From contig JAPKCM010000009.1 of the NCBI GenBank assembly GCA_028822935.1, positions 1 through 64,000 on the forward strand: DNA of 64,000 nucleotides, in the 5' to 3' direction. Under the pieces are notes generated by a model that ran no database searches, was not told the DNA's origin, and saw nothing but the letters and a program-made list of their open reading frames with translations. The DNA comes from Akkermansiaceae bacterium (lineage in GTDB: Bacteria > Verrucomicrobiota > Verrucomicrobiia > Verrucomicrobiales > Akkermansiaceae). This document shows, piece after piece, positions 1-9,300 of this stretch. Positions within the stretch are counted from its first letter, which is position 1, and each line of letters opens with the position of its first letter. The position numbers and the translations under genes were made by a program.

Positions 1-60
1 GCGGTCACTTCGCTTGCTCGCCGAATTCTCCGCGGAACGTGCGCTAACTCCGACAGGCTC

Positions 61-867
61 CTAGGATTTTCGTGGTCGGAACGACATGGCAAAGCGCACC
101 ACCACCACCGGTAAAAGGCCGATCACACCAGCCGCAAGCGCCACTTTAAGTCCTGGATAAATACGTGCTCTTCCCTGCACAAGAGCCATCAATGACTCGC
201 GGACGACCTGCTCAACTGGAACGTAAAAGTCATCCTGAACTGGAAGCTTCGATGTCGAAGGACGACGAGCCCGATCTCCAAAGCCAGTTTTGATTGGCCC
301 GGGACAAACGGCGATCACCTTCACCCCGAGATCTCGAACTTCCAAACGAAGTCCTTCACTGAAACTGGTGACGTAAGCCTTTGTTGCCGCATAGACCGAG
401 AAATCAGGGATCGGTAGAATGCTTGCCAAAGAGCTCACGTTTAAAATGGACCCCTTCTGCGTAATGAGCCCCGGAAGGAAGACATGAGTGAGGTGGGTCA
501 ACGCTTCAATATTCAGACGAATCATTTCACTCGTCTTTGACCAATCCGCAGTGAGGAACTCCCCGTAGTCTCCTAGCCCGGCATTATTGATCAAGAGGTC
601 AGGACGAAGCCCCTCGGTAGCGAGCGATCCGATGAGTCGGCCACGATCAGTTGCCTCGCTCAAATCACTTGCGAATATCTTCACCGTAAGGTGGGAAAAT
701 CGTGCCACGAGATCTCGTGCGATCTTTTCCAAGACCTCCTCGCGCCGCGAAACCAGCACGAGAGTTTCGACCGACGGCGCCAGTTGCCGGGCAAACTCTA
801 ATCCGAGTCCCGAGCTGGCCCCGGTGATCAGGGCGCAACGGTAAGTAAAATCACGCTCACTCATCAA
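61..867 (-). CDS. SDR family NAD(P)-dependent oxidoreductase
   Basis: A 268-residue classical short-chain dehydrogenase/reductase. The N-terminal Rossmann motif TGASSGLG, the NNAG motif and the catalytic YAATK (YxxxK) with an upstream Ser pair are all visible in the expected order, and the length is normal for the family. A hydrophobic C-terminal stretch (ALAAGVIGLLPVVVVRF) could associate with the membrane. The substrate cannot be deduced. Two adjacent Met codons open the frame, so the start is ambiguous by one codon. The gene is transcribed away from the DUF6941 gene and has its own upstream spacer, so it is probably not in that operon. Confidence 0.9.
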   Translation of the reverse strand: MMSERDFTYRCALITGASSGLGLEFARQLAPSVETLVLVSRREEVLEKIARDLVARFSHLTVKIFASDLSEATDRGRLIGSLATEGLRPDLLINNAGLGDYGEFLTADWSKTSEMIRLNIEALTHLTHVFLPGLITQKGSILNVSSLASILPIPDFSVYAATKAYVTSFSEGLRLEVRDLGVKVIAVCPGPIKTGFGDRARRPSTSKLPVQDDFYVPVEQVVRESLMALVQGRARIYPGLKVALAAGVIGLLPVVVVRFAMSFRPRKS

Positions 868-941
868 AATGGGCCTTAGGAGTCGCTAAACAATAAATGA
901 TTCGTTTGCGCGTAGGAGTCAGATTTATCACCAAGGCAGTA

Positions 942-973
942 TTTTCTCTGTGTCGTGGACTACTCAGAGAAAA
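942..973. promoter_or_regulatory. Perfect 9-bp inverted repeat upstream of the SDR gene
   Basis: Arms TTTTCTCTG and CAGAGAAAA flank a 14-base loop in the spacer between the DUF6941 stop and the SDR start. The T tract comes before the stem and the A tract after it, on both strands. That is the wrong way round for a rho-independent terminator, so an operator or simple inverted repeat is more likely. No regulator can be assigned. Confidence 0.3.
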
Positions 974-1036
974 TTTGAACGAAAGTGACGAGCGTGACTT
1001 CAAGTGCAAATGGAGTATTTATTTTTTCGGGGCTCC

Positions 1037-1456
1037 TTAAGCGGGCTGATTCCCCTGCTCATCCACTTGCACGATGCGCAACGGAAGACGCTGAATGAGT
1101 TCTCCATCCACCAAGATATCGACCGAATAAACTCCAGCCTTAGGGAAAGAAAGCCCCTGAAAGCCCACGATTAAATGACGTGTCAAAAAAGCCATATTGT
1201 CAGGCATCTGCACTGGCATCGCACCCTTGATGGGCATCTTGTCGTTAATCGGTTTGCCGTCTTCATCAATGATCGTGATGTTGAGCTCATGATCGCCTGT
1301 ATCATCTGGAGTGAAGCAAAAGCGCATCGCAAGAGAACACTGGGGATGCACGATGGGGGTCGCCTTGGCGGCCAAAGCATCGAAAGTTCCTGATATCACC
1401 ATCTTGCCCTGATATTCAGCGGCGAAGTCACACAAAGTTGCAATTTGTAAATCCAT
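1037..1456 (-). CDS. DUF6941 family protein
   Basis: About 139 residues. The opening MDLQIATLCDFAAEYQGKM and a following FDAL segment match the DUF6941 pattern as I remember it (a beta-rich domain of unknown function). I moved the start to the internal Met at 1456 because family members begin at this motif, and the extra 11 residues of the longer ORF look unlike the family. No signal peptide or membrane segment is visible, so a cytoplasmic location is inferred. It lies downstream of the PBP2 gene on the same strand, with an 88-base gap from its stop to this start. No function is known to me. Confidence 0.7.
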   Translation of the reverse strand: MDLQIATLCDFAAEYQGKMVISGTFDALAAKATPIVHPQCSLAMRFCFTPDDTGDHELNITIIDEDGKPINDKMPIKGAMPVQMPDNMAFLTRHLIVGFQGLSFPKAGVYSVDILVDGELIQRLPLRIVQVDEQGNQPA

Positions 1457-1544
1457 ATCGGTTTGTAAAGTAAGGTGCCTCGCTGGCACGGACCGTTCGT
1501 GAACGTTCCGGCGCGCTTCGTAAAGGGGAGAGTTTCGAAAGTGG

Positions 1545-3548
1545 CTATTCTTCGACCGGGATCGCAGCTGGGATTTCTCCGGGATTCATCGGCTCTGCCT
1601 TTAGAATTTCACCATCTTCAACCATTAAAGCACTGGGATCCTCAACCACCGGAACGGCAACGGGAATCTCTAACTCTTCTTCCTCGTCTTCGTCAATGAG
1701 CATCGCGCGTGGTGGTGGCTTAATCGTATCGACAATTTCGTCCTCAAACTCGTAAAAAAAATCCCGAACCATCGGAGCGGCCTTACCCCCTCCACTGATC
1801 CTCTCTCCCGGTACTCCCTCGTAAACGACAGCAAAGGCATACCGGGGATTTTCGAGTGGAAAAAAGCCAGAGAACCACGCCAAATTTTGATTCTTTGATT
1901 TGGCACCCCACTGAGCCGTTCCCGTCTTTCCGCACATGATGGTGAACTCTAGGATCGCATTCCTGCCCGTCCCAAAACTAGCGTGAACAACTTCCATCAT
2001 TCCTTCATGAACCGCGGCCACCGCATCAGGATCGAAGCTCAAATCATTCCTAACCTTTGGAGACGGAGCCACAACCACTCGGCCGTGAAAATCCTGGACT
2101 TGCTTCACCAATCGAAGCTCCATCAAGGACATGCCGTTGGCAATACCAGCCATCGATTGAGCCACTTGCAATGGAGAGGCCAAAAGCATGCCCTGCCCAA
2201 TCGACAGACTCGCAGTGTCTCCATCCGAGATTGGACGCCCCTCGGCCTCCTGAATACCTTCCAGGGTCGGCACCAATCCCGCCGTTTCTCCGTAGAGTGG
2301 AAGATCGGTCTGGGAGCCAAAGCCCAAGCGACGTGCCGCTGAGAGAAAGGTCTGAGGACCGGTTTTGATGCCCACTTGGTAGAACCAGGGATTTACCGAC
2401 TTGGCCAAAGCACGCTTCACATCGATGAAACCTTGATCCCCTTTGGTGTGATTATGGAAAAAAGTATTCCCGATCCTAATTTTAAAAGGACTGTCGATTT
2501 TCTGATCAGCATGGATCGCACCGGTCGAAATCGCGGCAAGTCCCACCACGGGCTTAAAGGTCGAGGCGGGAGGGTATTGAGCCTGAAAAGCGCGCCCAAA
2601 AAGAGGCTTAGCCGGATCATTTCGAAGCTTGTCATACTCCGTCTGAGAAATCCCAGGGATAAAGGCATTAAGATCGAAGGTTGGTCGAGAGGCCATGACT
2701 AGAACTTCTCCGGATCGGACGTCGAGGACCACCATGGCACCCCGCTTGCAACCTTTCCCTAGCACGATTTCGGCATGTCGCTGCCATTTTAGATCGAGAG
2801 TCGTGACCACTGTCCCTCCCGGCTGGGGACGACGCAGCCACTCCTCCAGCACCATTTTCCCTTCCCCATCAAAAATTATCTTCTTCAACCCCGGGACGCC
2901 GGAAAGCTCATCATTGAAGATGTTTTCAAAGCCCCCTCTCCCCTCAACCGAGGAAAAAAGCGGATCTCCATCGTTGATCGGACCGTCCGGAAGCCGGGTT
3001 TTCGTCCCCACATAACCAATCAAATGCGCAGCAATCGACTTCTCGGGATAATGCCTCAGGTAAACGGGCATGAGCGTGAGCCCATCTGGAAGCGTTCCTT
3101 CCAACGACTTCGCCTTTTCTTCATCAAAGACTTTGGAAATGGCACGTGGAATCCAGCGGCGATGCTCATAGTAGTCCACGATGCGCTTTTCAGAGATGCT
3201 GTATTCTCCCCCCACCAACGCGTTGGCTTCGGCGAGCTTTGACCGCGCCCAAGCGACTGCCTCTTCCGCTGTCGCATCCATCCCCACTTTTGCAAAATCT
3301 AAGGCGAGACTGTAGGCCACCTTTGTTTGTGCCAGCGGGTATCCGTTGCGATCAAGAATCAAGCCCCGCGGTGCAGGAATCGATAGGGTCATCGTCCGGG
3401 CATTCTTTTGAGTAAAAATGGACGCCTCAGCCGGGTTGAGCTCTGGTTCGGATATTTCCTCTTCTTTCTCAGTCGTGATTTCTTGGGAAAAACTCAAGGC
3501 GGCACAAAGCCACACCAAAGAAAAAGGCGTCCATCGCTTGCCTGTCAT
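1545..3548 (-). CDS. mrdA: Penicillin-binding protein 2 (peptidoglycan D,D-transpeptidase)
   Basis: A class B PBP that crosslinks peptidoglycan during cell elongation and acts in the periplasm. The three transpeptidase motifs are present in order: STFK (Ser near residue 329 from the chosen start), SVN and KTGTAQW. An N-terminal PBP dimerisation-type region precedes them (RGLILDRNG is typical). I chose the Met at 3548 because it is followed directly by one hydrophobic export/anchor segment; the 25 residues before it in the longest ORF are not family-like. The tail after the catalytic domain is acidic and Pro-rich, longer than in E. coli PBP2. Its usual partner rodA lies 35 kb away in this window rather than next door. 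Confidence 0.88.
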   Translation of the reverse strand: MTGKRWTPFSLVWLCAALSFSQEITTEKEEEISEPELNPAEASIFTQKNARTMTLSIPAPRGLILDRNGYPLAQTKVAYSLALDFAKVGMDATAEEAVAWARSKLAEANALVGGEYSISEKRIVDYYEHRRWIPRAISKVFDEEKAKSLEGTLPDGLTLMPVYLRHYPEKSIAAHLIGYVGTKTRLPDGPINDGDPLFSSVEGRGGFENIFNDELSGVPGLKKIIFDGEGKMVLEEWLRRPQPGGTVVTTLDLKWQRHAEIVLGKGCKRGAMVVLDVRSGEVLVMASRPTFDLNAFIPGISQTEYDKLRNDPAKPLFGRAFQAQYPPASTFKPVVGLAAISTGAIHADQKIDSPFKIRIGNTFFHNHTKGDQGFIDVKRALAKSVNPWFYQVGIKTGPQTFLSAARRLGFGSQTDLPLYGETAGLVPTLEGIQEAEGRPISDGDTASLSIGQGMLLASPLQVAQSMAGIANGMSLMELRLVKQVQDFHGRVVVAPSPKVRNDLSFDPDAVAAVHEGMMEVVHASFGTGRNAILEFTIMCGKTGTAQWGAKSKNQNLAWFSGFFPLENPRYAFAVVYEGVPGERISGGGKAAPMVRDFFYEFEDEIVDTIKPPPRAMLIDEDEEEELEIPVAVPVVEDPSALMVEDGEILKAEPMNPGEIPAAIPVEE

Positions 3549-3652
3549 GTCCGGCAGGATAGACGCCGAAATGAAGACTGGCAACCTTCTACCAATTCCA
3601 TTCACGCGGGTTTCCACCGACACGCTTCACAATCTCCGTTGGAAGGAACACC

Positions 3653-4195
3653 CTATCCGTTTTCCATTTCGTCTCGGGCTCCAGAGCAAACCGTGATCCA
3701 CTGAGCCTTCACCTTGTCATTTGCTTTCACCGCAACGTTGAGGTGGATGATCACCTTTCCATCCTGGGGCATTACCGTAAGCTTTCCTAGAATCTGGTAT
3801 TGAGCAAAGGTCCTACCCTTCTCTCCCGGAACCTTCTTAAAGAAGGCATTCACTCCAAATTTCGAACAGGGATACCATTCGTCCCTTTTCGTCGTTTCTC
3901 TCGAAATGCGGATCCTATTCACCCGAAGATACGCGTGGACTTCTTCTCTTCCTTCCTCTTCCACGCGCCAAAGAAAGGGCCCATCGAGAGTCCCGGTTCC
4001 CGCCGCCACAACCATCGCAGACAGAGAAACTCCAGCCTTTCCGACCAAGGGCTTGAGGTCACTCATGACCTGGGCACCGTTGACTTCAACAGCGAGAGTC
4101 TCACGAAAACCTCAGTCTTTCGTATACCTCGAGGAACAACTCCCCAGAATACTGGGGAGAATTACGCTAACTAAGAGGGGGAGTATCTTTAGCAT
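3653..4195 (-). pseudogene. Lipoprotein gene interrupted by an in-frame TGA
   Basis: The ORF track shows only a 137-residue frame starting at 4066. Reading back in the same frame there is an ATG at 4195 opening a classic lipoprotein signal (charged start, hydrophobic core, lipobox LGSC, then SS). A TGA at 4112-4114 (codon 28) follows, and then an open frame into the 137-residue part. The whole would be about 180 residues. Replacing TGA by TGG would restore one continuous lipoprotein. The mature part is not recognised. The gene precedes mrdA on the same strand, so envelope function is plausible. A genuine internal start at 4066 cannot be excluded but would lack any export signal. Confidence 0.7.
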
Positions 4196-4243
4196 GATCC
4201 TCAGATTAGCCTTGGTCCCAGCTTCACCAATGACTTCTGGGTC

Positions 4244-4411
4244 CTACCGAAGCGTGAAGAGATAATTCGCCACTTGCCAATCGCTTATCTGGCCATAGGT
4301 TCCGTCAGACGGATGCACCGATTTGGCAAAGACGCCTTCCTTTGGCAAGTGACAGCTTCGACAGGATTGGGTCCAATTTGGCCACTCAAATCTGCAAAGT
4401 TTTCCGTGCCT
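4244..4411 (-). pseudogene. C-terminal remnant of a c-type cytochrome
   Basis: A 55-codon open stretch without a start codon contains a haem-binding motif SCRSCH (4349-4363) followed by YGQISDWQVANYLFTLR and a stop, the usual way a small class I cytochrome c domain ends. Upstream on the same strand the protein-like reading shifts into other frames broken by stops, up to about 4570. I therefore read it as the decayed 3' end of a cytochrome c gene. It lies just upstream of the interrupted lipoprotein gene. Confidence 0.5.
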
Positions 4412-4584
4412 TCATTGCTCCGTCTTCCCACCAGCGTCTCAACCTCTTGGTCCGCGCAGAACTATTTTGAACATCAGGGCCTTCTCAGGTCAGCTCCAGC
4501 TTCGCAAAAGTGGACGACCGCCCCGATCTCAACTTTCTCCGACCAGGAACCGCCGGTGGATGGGAAACCAACCCACACCAATAA

Positions 4585-5397
4585 ATGTCTACGTCAGATA
4601 ATAATACGTCAGCCGATCAGTCATCTTCACGATCGGACAACAGCGGAAATCAAAACCGCAATCGCAACCGCAACAGGAATCGTAACCGCAATCGCAACAG
4701 AGATCGCGAAGGCGGTGACGGAAACGACTCAAACCGTCCTCAGGGAGGCAATGGCCGTCAGCAGGGTAATGGTCGCCAGCAAGGAGGCAATGGCCGCCGT
4801 CAGGGTGGAGGCAATGGTCGTCGCACCAGTTCAAAGCCAAGACCGAAGCCGCTCACCACGTGGCAGAAGGTTCTAAAATTCTTCGGTCTCTACACGCCAG
4901 TCACCGGGGAGCCCAAGCGCATCCCTCGTAAGCAGGCTGAGAAAAGAGACGATAGAGGAAAAAGAGAGGAAAGAGGCCCAAGAACGGAACAAGACCGTCC
5001 ACCACGGGAAAAAAGAGCCCCTCGGGAGAATACTCGAAACGCCGCCGCTCGCACTCGTAAGCGTGAGACTCCGGATTCTTCGGGAGTCGATTCACGACGC
5101 CTCTACGTAGGAAATCTTTCCTATGATGCTGCCGAACACGACCTTGAAGATCTCTTCAAAGGCGTGGGAACAGTTCGCAATATCGACATCGTCTACAACC
5201 GCAATACCCATCTCTCGAAGGGCTACGGTTTCATAACGATGGCCCAACTTGAGGAGGCGAAGCGCGCCGTGGAAGTCCTCCACGACCAGCCTTTCATGGG
5301 CCGCACCCTCATTGTCAACGCCGCCAAGTCTGACGGCCCTGAAGGGTCTGATGGTGCCCCCGGCACCCCACCCGAGGAACAGGCACCAGCCGAATAA
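4585..5397 (+). CDS. RRM RNA-binding protein with Asn-Arg repeat and Gly/Arg-rich N-terminus
   Basis: 270 residues. A single RNA recognition motif occupies about residues 170-248, with RNP2 LYVGNL (173-178) and RNP1 KGYGFITM (212-219). The first 90 residues are low complexity: an (NR)n run at about 23-40, then GGNGRQQ/GNGRR repeats resembling RGG boxes. A basic KR-rich linker (110-160) follows. Bacterial RRM proteins of this kind bind RNA in the cytoplasm and are often cold-induced; the intrinsically disordered N-terminus here is much longer than in cyanobacterial Rbp proteins. A terminator separates it from miaA, so it is probably monocistronic. Confidence 0.9.
   Translation: MSTSDNNTSADQSSSRSDNSGNQNRNRNRNRNRNRNRNRDREGGDGNDSNRPQGGNGRQQGNGRQQGGNGRRQGGGNGRRTSSKPRPKPLTTWQKVLKFFGLYTPVTGEPKRIPRKQAEKRDDRGKREERGPRTEQDRPPREKRAPRENTRNAAARTRKRETPDSSGVDSRRLYVGNLSYDAAEHDLEDLFKGVGTVRNIDIVYNRNTHLSKGYGFITMAQLEEAKRAVEVLHDQPFMGRTLIVNAAKSDGPEGSDGAPGTPPEEQAPAE
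4651..4824 (+). repeat. Tandem repeats encoding (Asn-Arg)n and GGNGRQQ-like units
   Basis: From 4651 to about 4706 hexamer-like units (CGCAAYCGCAAC and variants) repeat in frame and encode alternating Asn-Arg. From about 4744 to 4824 longer imperfect units (GGCAATGGCCGTCAGCAG-like) encode Gly/Asn/Arg/Gln repeats. Both lie inside the RRM gene and are likely to vary in copy number. Confidence 0.8.
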
Positions 5398-5422
5398 AGG
5401 GCCTCAAATCACACTATATTTT

Positions 5423-5454
5423 GGCCCGTCTGGATTTTCCGGGCGGGCCTTTTT
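5423..5454 (+). terminator. Rho-independent terminator after the RRM gene
   Basis: GGCCCG (5423-5428) pairs with CGGGCC (5444-5449) and is followed directly by TTTTT. It sits between the RRM stop and the miaA start and should end the RRM transcript. Confidence 0.7.
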
Positions 5455-5460
5455 CTTACC

Positions 5461-6351
5461 ATGAAATCCCCCCTCTACCTCTGCGGCACGACCGCGTCGG
5501 GCAAGAGCCACTGCGCACTCGGCCTAGCAAAGGCTCTCGATGGAGAGATCGTCAATGCCGACGCCTTCCAGATTTATCGTGGCCTAGAAGTTCTCGCGGC
5601 CGCCCCTTCTCCCTCAGAGCTGAATCAAGCCCCTCATCATCTCTACGGTATTTTTTCACTCGAGGAGTCCTGTGATGCCGCTCGCTACGAATCCCTCGCC
5701 ACCCCGGTCATCCGCGAGATCCAAGAACGCGGCAAGCTCCCCATCATTGTCGGAGGATCCGGACTCTATCTCAAATTTCTCACCCATGGAGTTTCCCCCG
5801 CCCCGCCCGCCGACCACAAGATTCGCGCGAAGCTCAATCAGTTAAGCGTCGAGAAAATCATCTCCCAGCTCCGCGAACTGGACCCCGAGGAAGCAGCCAA
5901 GCAGACCCGTCAAAATCAACAAAACCATCGGCATCTCAGCCGCGCTCTTGAAATTTGCCTCATCACCGGAGGAAAAGCCTCCGATCTACGGAAAAATTTC
6001 GCCAACTCAGCCCTTACCGAGCAGCTCAATGGTATCGTCCTCACTTGGCCCGCCGACGAGCTCTCAAAGCGCATTGACCTCCGCACAGCACAAATGTTGC
6101 AAAATGGAGCGATCAAAGAAGTAAAGGCACTCCCAAAAAATGCTGCTACCGTGCGTCAAGCGATTGGTATTCGGGAAATTGAGTCGTATCTCGATGGTGC
6201 AATCTGCAAAGCTGAATGCCTCGAAAAAATTGCCACCTCCACCCGTCAATATGCCAAACGTCAACGCAACTGGTTCCGCCGCGAAAACTGGCTAAAACCG
6301 GTCTCACCCGAACGCGATCTTTCCGAGATCATTACCACTATCCAATCCTAA
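5461..6351 (+). CDS. miaA: tRNA dimethylallyltransferase
   Basis: Transfers a dimethylallyl group to N6 of A37 in tRNAs that read UNN codons. The P-loop GTTASGKS (residues 9-16), the DAFQIYRG motif (34-41) and GGSGLYLK are characteristic of the family. The 296-residue length is close to normal. The basic C-terminal end (YAKRQRNWFRR) matches the conserved MiaA motif. It starts 7 bases after a terminator hairpin and is followed 3 bases later by the tamB-like gene, so the two probably share a transcript. Confidence 0.95.
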   Translation: MKSPLYLCGTTASGKSHCALGLAKALDGEIVNADAFQIYRGLEVLAAAPSPSELNQAPHHLYGIFSLEESCDAARYESLATPVIREIQERGKLPIIVGGSGLYLKFLTHGVSPAPPADHKIRAKLNQLSVEKIISQLRELDPEEAAKQTRQNQQNHRHLSRALEICLITGGKASDLRKNFANSALTEQLNGIVLTWPADELSKRIDLRTAQMLQNGAIKEVKALPKNAATVRQAIGIREIESYLDGAICKAECLEKIATSTRQYAKRQRNWFRRENWLKPVSPERDLSEIITTIQS

Positions 6352-6354
6352 CCC

Positions 6355-9300
6355 GTGTCGGAAGCCGAAGAAAATAAGGAAATCAAACCACCCCGTCGCC
6401 GATGGCCGTGGGTGCTCCTTTTTCTCCTCATCGGAAGCATCCTCTGGCTTAACGGCCCCGGAGCCCGGCTCATCTTCGAAAAAACTATTCCCGGTCAGCT
6501 TGAAAATTTAGGGCTCTCTGGCGACTACCAACTCACCGGACAGCTTCACCGCGGATTCACCCTCACCAACGTCGATCTCACCGGCGACCAGCTCATCAAA
6601 AAGGCCAAAGCCGGCCGTATTTCCATCGACTATCAGATCTCCGAAGTCATCTCCGGAAAAGCCCAGACCATCGCCATCCACGGTCTCGACCTCGTCCTCA
6701 ATCTCGACGAACTCCCCGAATCCAGCGACGAGGAAGAAGAGCCATCCGTGCCACTCATGGAGACCCTCAACTCCGTCCGTAAATATGTCGAACCAGTCGA
6801 TATCGACCTCCAAAACATTAACGTCCGCATTGAGAAAGAAGACATCTTCGGCACCATCGCAGTCGAATCACTCACCCACGAAAGTGGAGCAAGTGAGTTC
6901 CTGATCACAGGATTCCAAACGGAATCATCGGAGACAAAAACCCAGACCTCCCCCCCCAGCCTCCTCGTCTGGCAGCTCGACCTCCTTACTCTCGACCAGC
7001 TCGACCTCATCCCCGATGCCGGAATCCGGAATCTCGAACTCACCTCCCCTTCTCTTTTAAAAACGGACCTCCTCCTCGCAAACTCCACCTTCCACACCTC
7101 AAGTGACCTTGAGGCCAACCACTCCATCAAGCTCGGTAACGGACCCTTCGATCTTGAACGCATCAAGCACCTCCTCCCCGAAGATCTCGATATCACAGGG
7201 CGCGTTGCCGCCCTCGACCTCAACGCCAAGCTTCCAAAAGATGCCCCTCGAGAAATCTCGCTCACGCTCAATGCCGAGAACCTCAAGTATCAGGAAAACA
7301 CCATCGCCAAGCTCTCCGCCACTGGCCAACTCGGAGGCGATGACGCCACTCTCGATCTCAGCGCCGACTTCGAAATCCCCGACACCCTCAGCGGCACTTT
7401 CTCCACCAAAACCACCGGCCAGCTCGATCCGGACATTCAAAAATCTCTCGCAAACCTCGACTGGAAACTCGTCACCAAAGAATACCCCGCGCTCACAGGC
7501 ACCGCGGCATGGGCCGACCAAAAAGCCACCCTCACTGCCGCCACTCTCGAAAAGGTAAAGCTCCTCGCAAAATTCGATCCCGCCACTCAGCTCTACCAAG
7601 CTGAAGTCACTTCCGAACTCAACGACGCCCGCGCCCTTCTCCCCGAACTCACTTCAGCAAAGCTCATCCTCAAGGCAAGCGGAGATCTCAAGAACGAAAC
7701 CCACCAAGGTGCCCTCACCTTGCTGGACGTTCGCTACACCGCGAAAGAAAGCCCAACCATTATCGCAAAGGGCCAAGCTGTCTGGGATTGGCCCACCCAG
7801 TTCTCTTTCCAGGACCTCAAAGTGAAACGCGATGACCTCGAAATCAAAACCTCACTCACTTGGAAGGAAGGTTTCGCAAACTTCTCAAAGCTCGTCATCG
7901 CCGACAGCCAAGGCTCGCTCCTCACCGGACAAGGCTCTCTTCCCCTCCCGCTCCAGACTCGTAATCTCGATGACCTGTTAGAAAGTAATTCCTCTCTCGA
8001 TTTCTCCGTCAAGCTCGCCCCCACTCCCCTCTCCCGCTTCGTCAAAGGCCAGCCCATTGAAGGCACGGCCGAAGCCACTCTTAATATAAGCGGCACCTTC
8101 GCCAAACCAGCCATCGATGGAACGATCACCGCCACCAAAGTTCGCGACCCATCCCTCCCCGACGTTCCACCCGGCGACCTCATCGTCACCCTCACCACCA
8201 TCGACGAAGAACTCCGCCTCAGCGGAAAACTCAAAGAACCTTCCGGCGACCTCCTCGACCTCAAAGGCCGCTTTCCCCTCACTCCCGAGAAGTGGATCAA
8301 GGATCCCGACTCACTCATGGACGAGCCCCTCACCTTCACCGCGAATACTCCCCGGATCGACCTTCGTCGCCTTCAGCGATTCGCCCCCACCGTCTCGGAT
8401 CTGAGCGGAATCGCCCAGATCAGCGTCAAGGTAGCAGGCACCATTCGTGAGCCCGACCTCAGCGGCGACGCCATGATCCACGCGGACCGGGCCCGCCTCA
8501 GCAATTCTCCCATCTCCGATTTCAGAAACTCGAAAATCAACCTCAAGTTCAGCGACAACACCATCGCCATCTCTCCCTCGCAAATCACCGCCGCCGGAGG
8601 AACCATCGACTTCAGCGGCAGCGTCACCCTCGGAGAAACCCCTCTCCTCGATCTTTCCTTCCGAGGGAAAAACACCCTCCTCTGGCGCGGCGCAGACTAC
8701 TCCCTTCGCGCTGACCCCGTCCTCACCCTCAAGGGCCCCTTCGAAACCGCTCGCCTCTCCGGTACCATTCCCATCGTCGAAAGCATCATTTACAAGGACG
8801 TAGAGATCCTCCCCTTCGGCGTTCCCACCAAGGAAATCGAGCGTCCCGAAGTTCCCGATCTCAGCGCCTTCGCCAGCGACGAACTCTACTCCCTGTCCGA
8901 ACCCTTCGCGAACTGGCCGATCGATGTGGCAGTCGTCACCAAGGACCCCATTCTTATTCGCGGAAACCTCGTAAAGGGCGAACTGCTCGCCGATGCCCAC
9001 CTCCGTGGAACCTTGGGAAAAATCACCACCTCGGGAAAAATCACCTCAGAGAACCTCGAAGCAGATCTTCCCTTTGCCAAGCTCATCATCGAAAATGGCA
9101 CCGTCGATCTGAACCCCAGAAATCTTACCGATCCGAAAATCAGTGTCCGCGGGAATTCCAAAGTCGCAGGATACAACGTCCAACTCTACCTCACCGGACT
9201 CACTTCCAAGCCCGCGCTCTCGATCACTTCGCAGCCCCCTCTTCCCGAGAGTGAAATCCTCATGCTCCTCTCCACCGGATCCACCACCTCCACCCTCAAT

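Noticed and set aside
942-973. Rho-independent terminator
   Set aside because: The T tract precedes the stem and the A tract follows it on both strands, so no U tract would follow the hairpin in RNA.
4651-4824. CRISPR-like repeat array
   Set aside because: The repeats are in frame within the RRM coding sequence, have no spacers and encode low-complexity protein.
4274-4876. 200-residue plus-strand ORF before and inside the RRM gene
   Set aside because: It has no family features. Its 3' half overlaps the repeat-rich RRM frame, and its 5' half is antisense to the cytochrome remnant.
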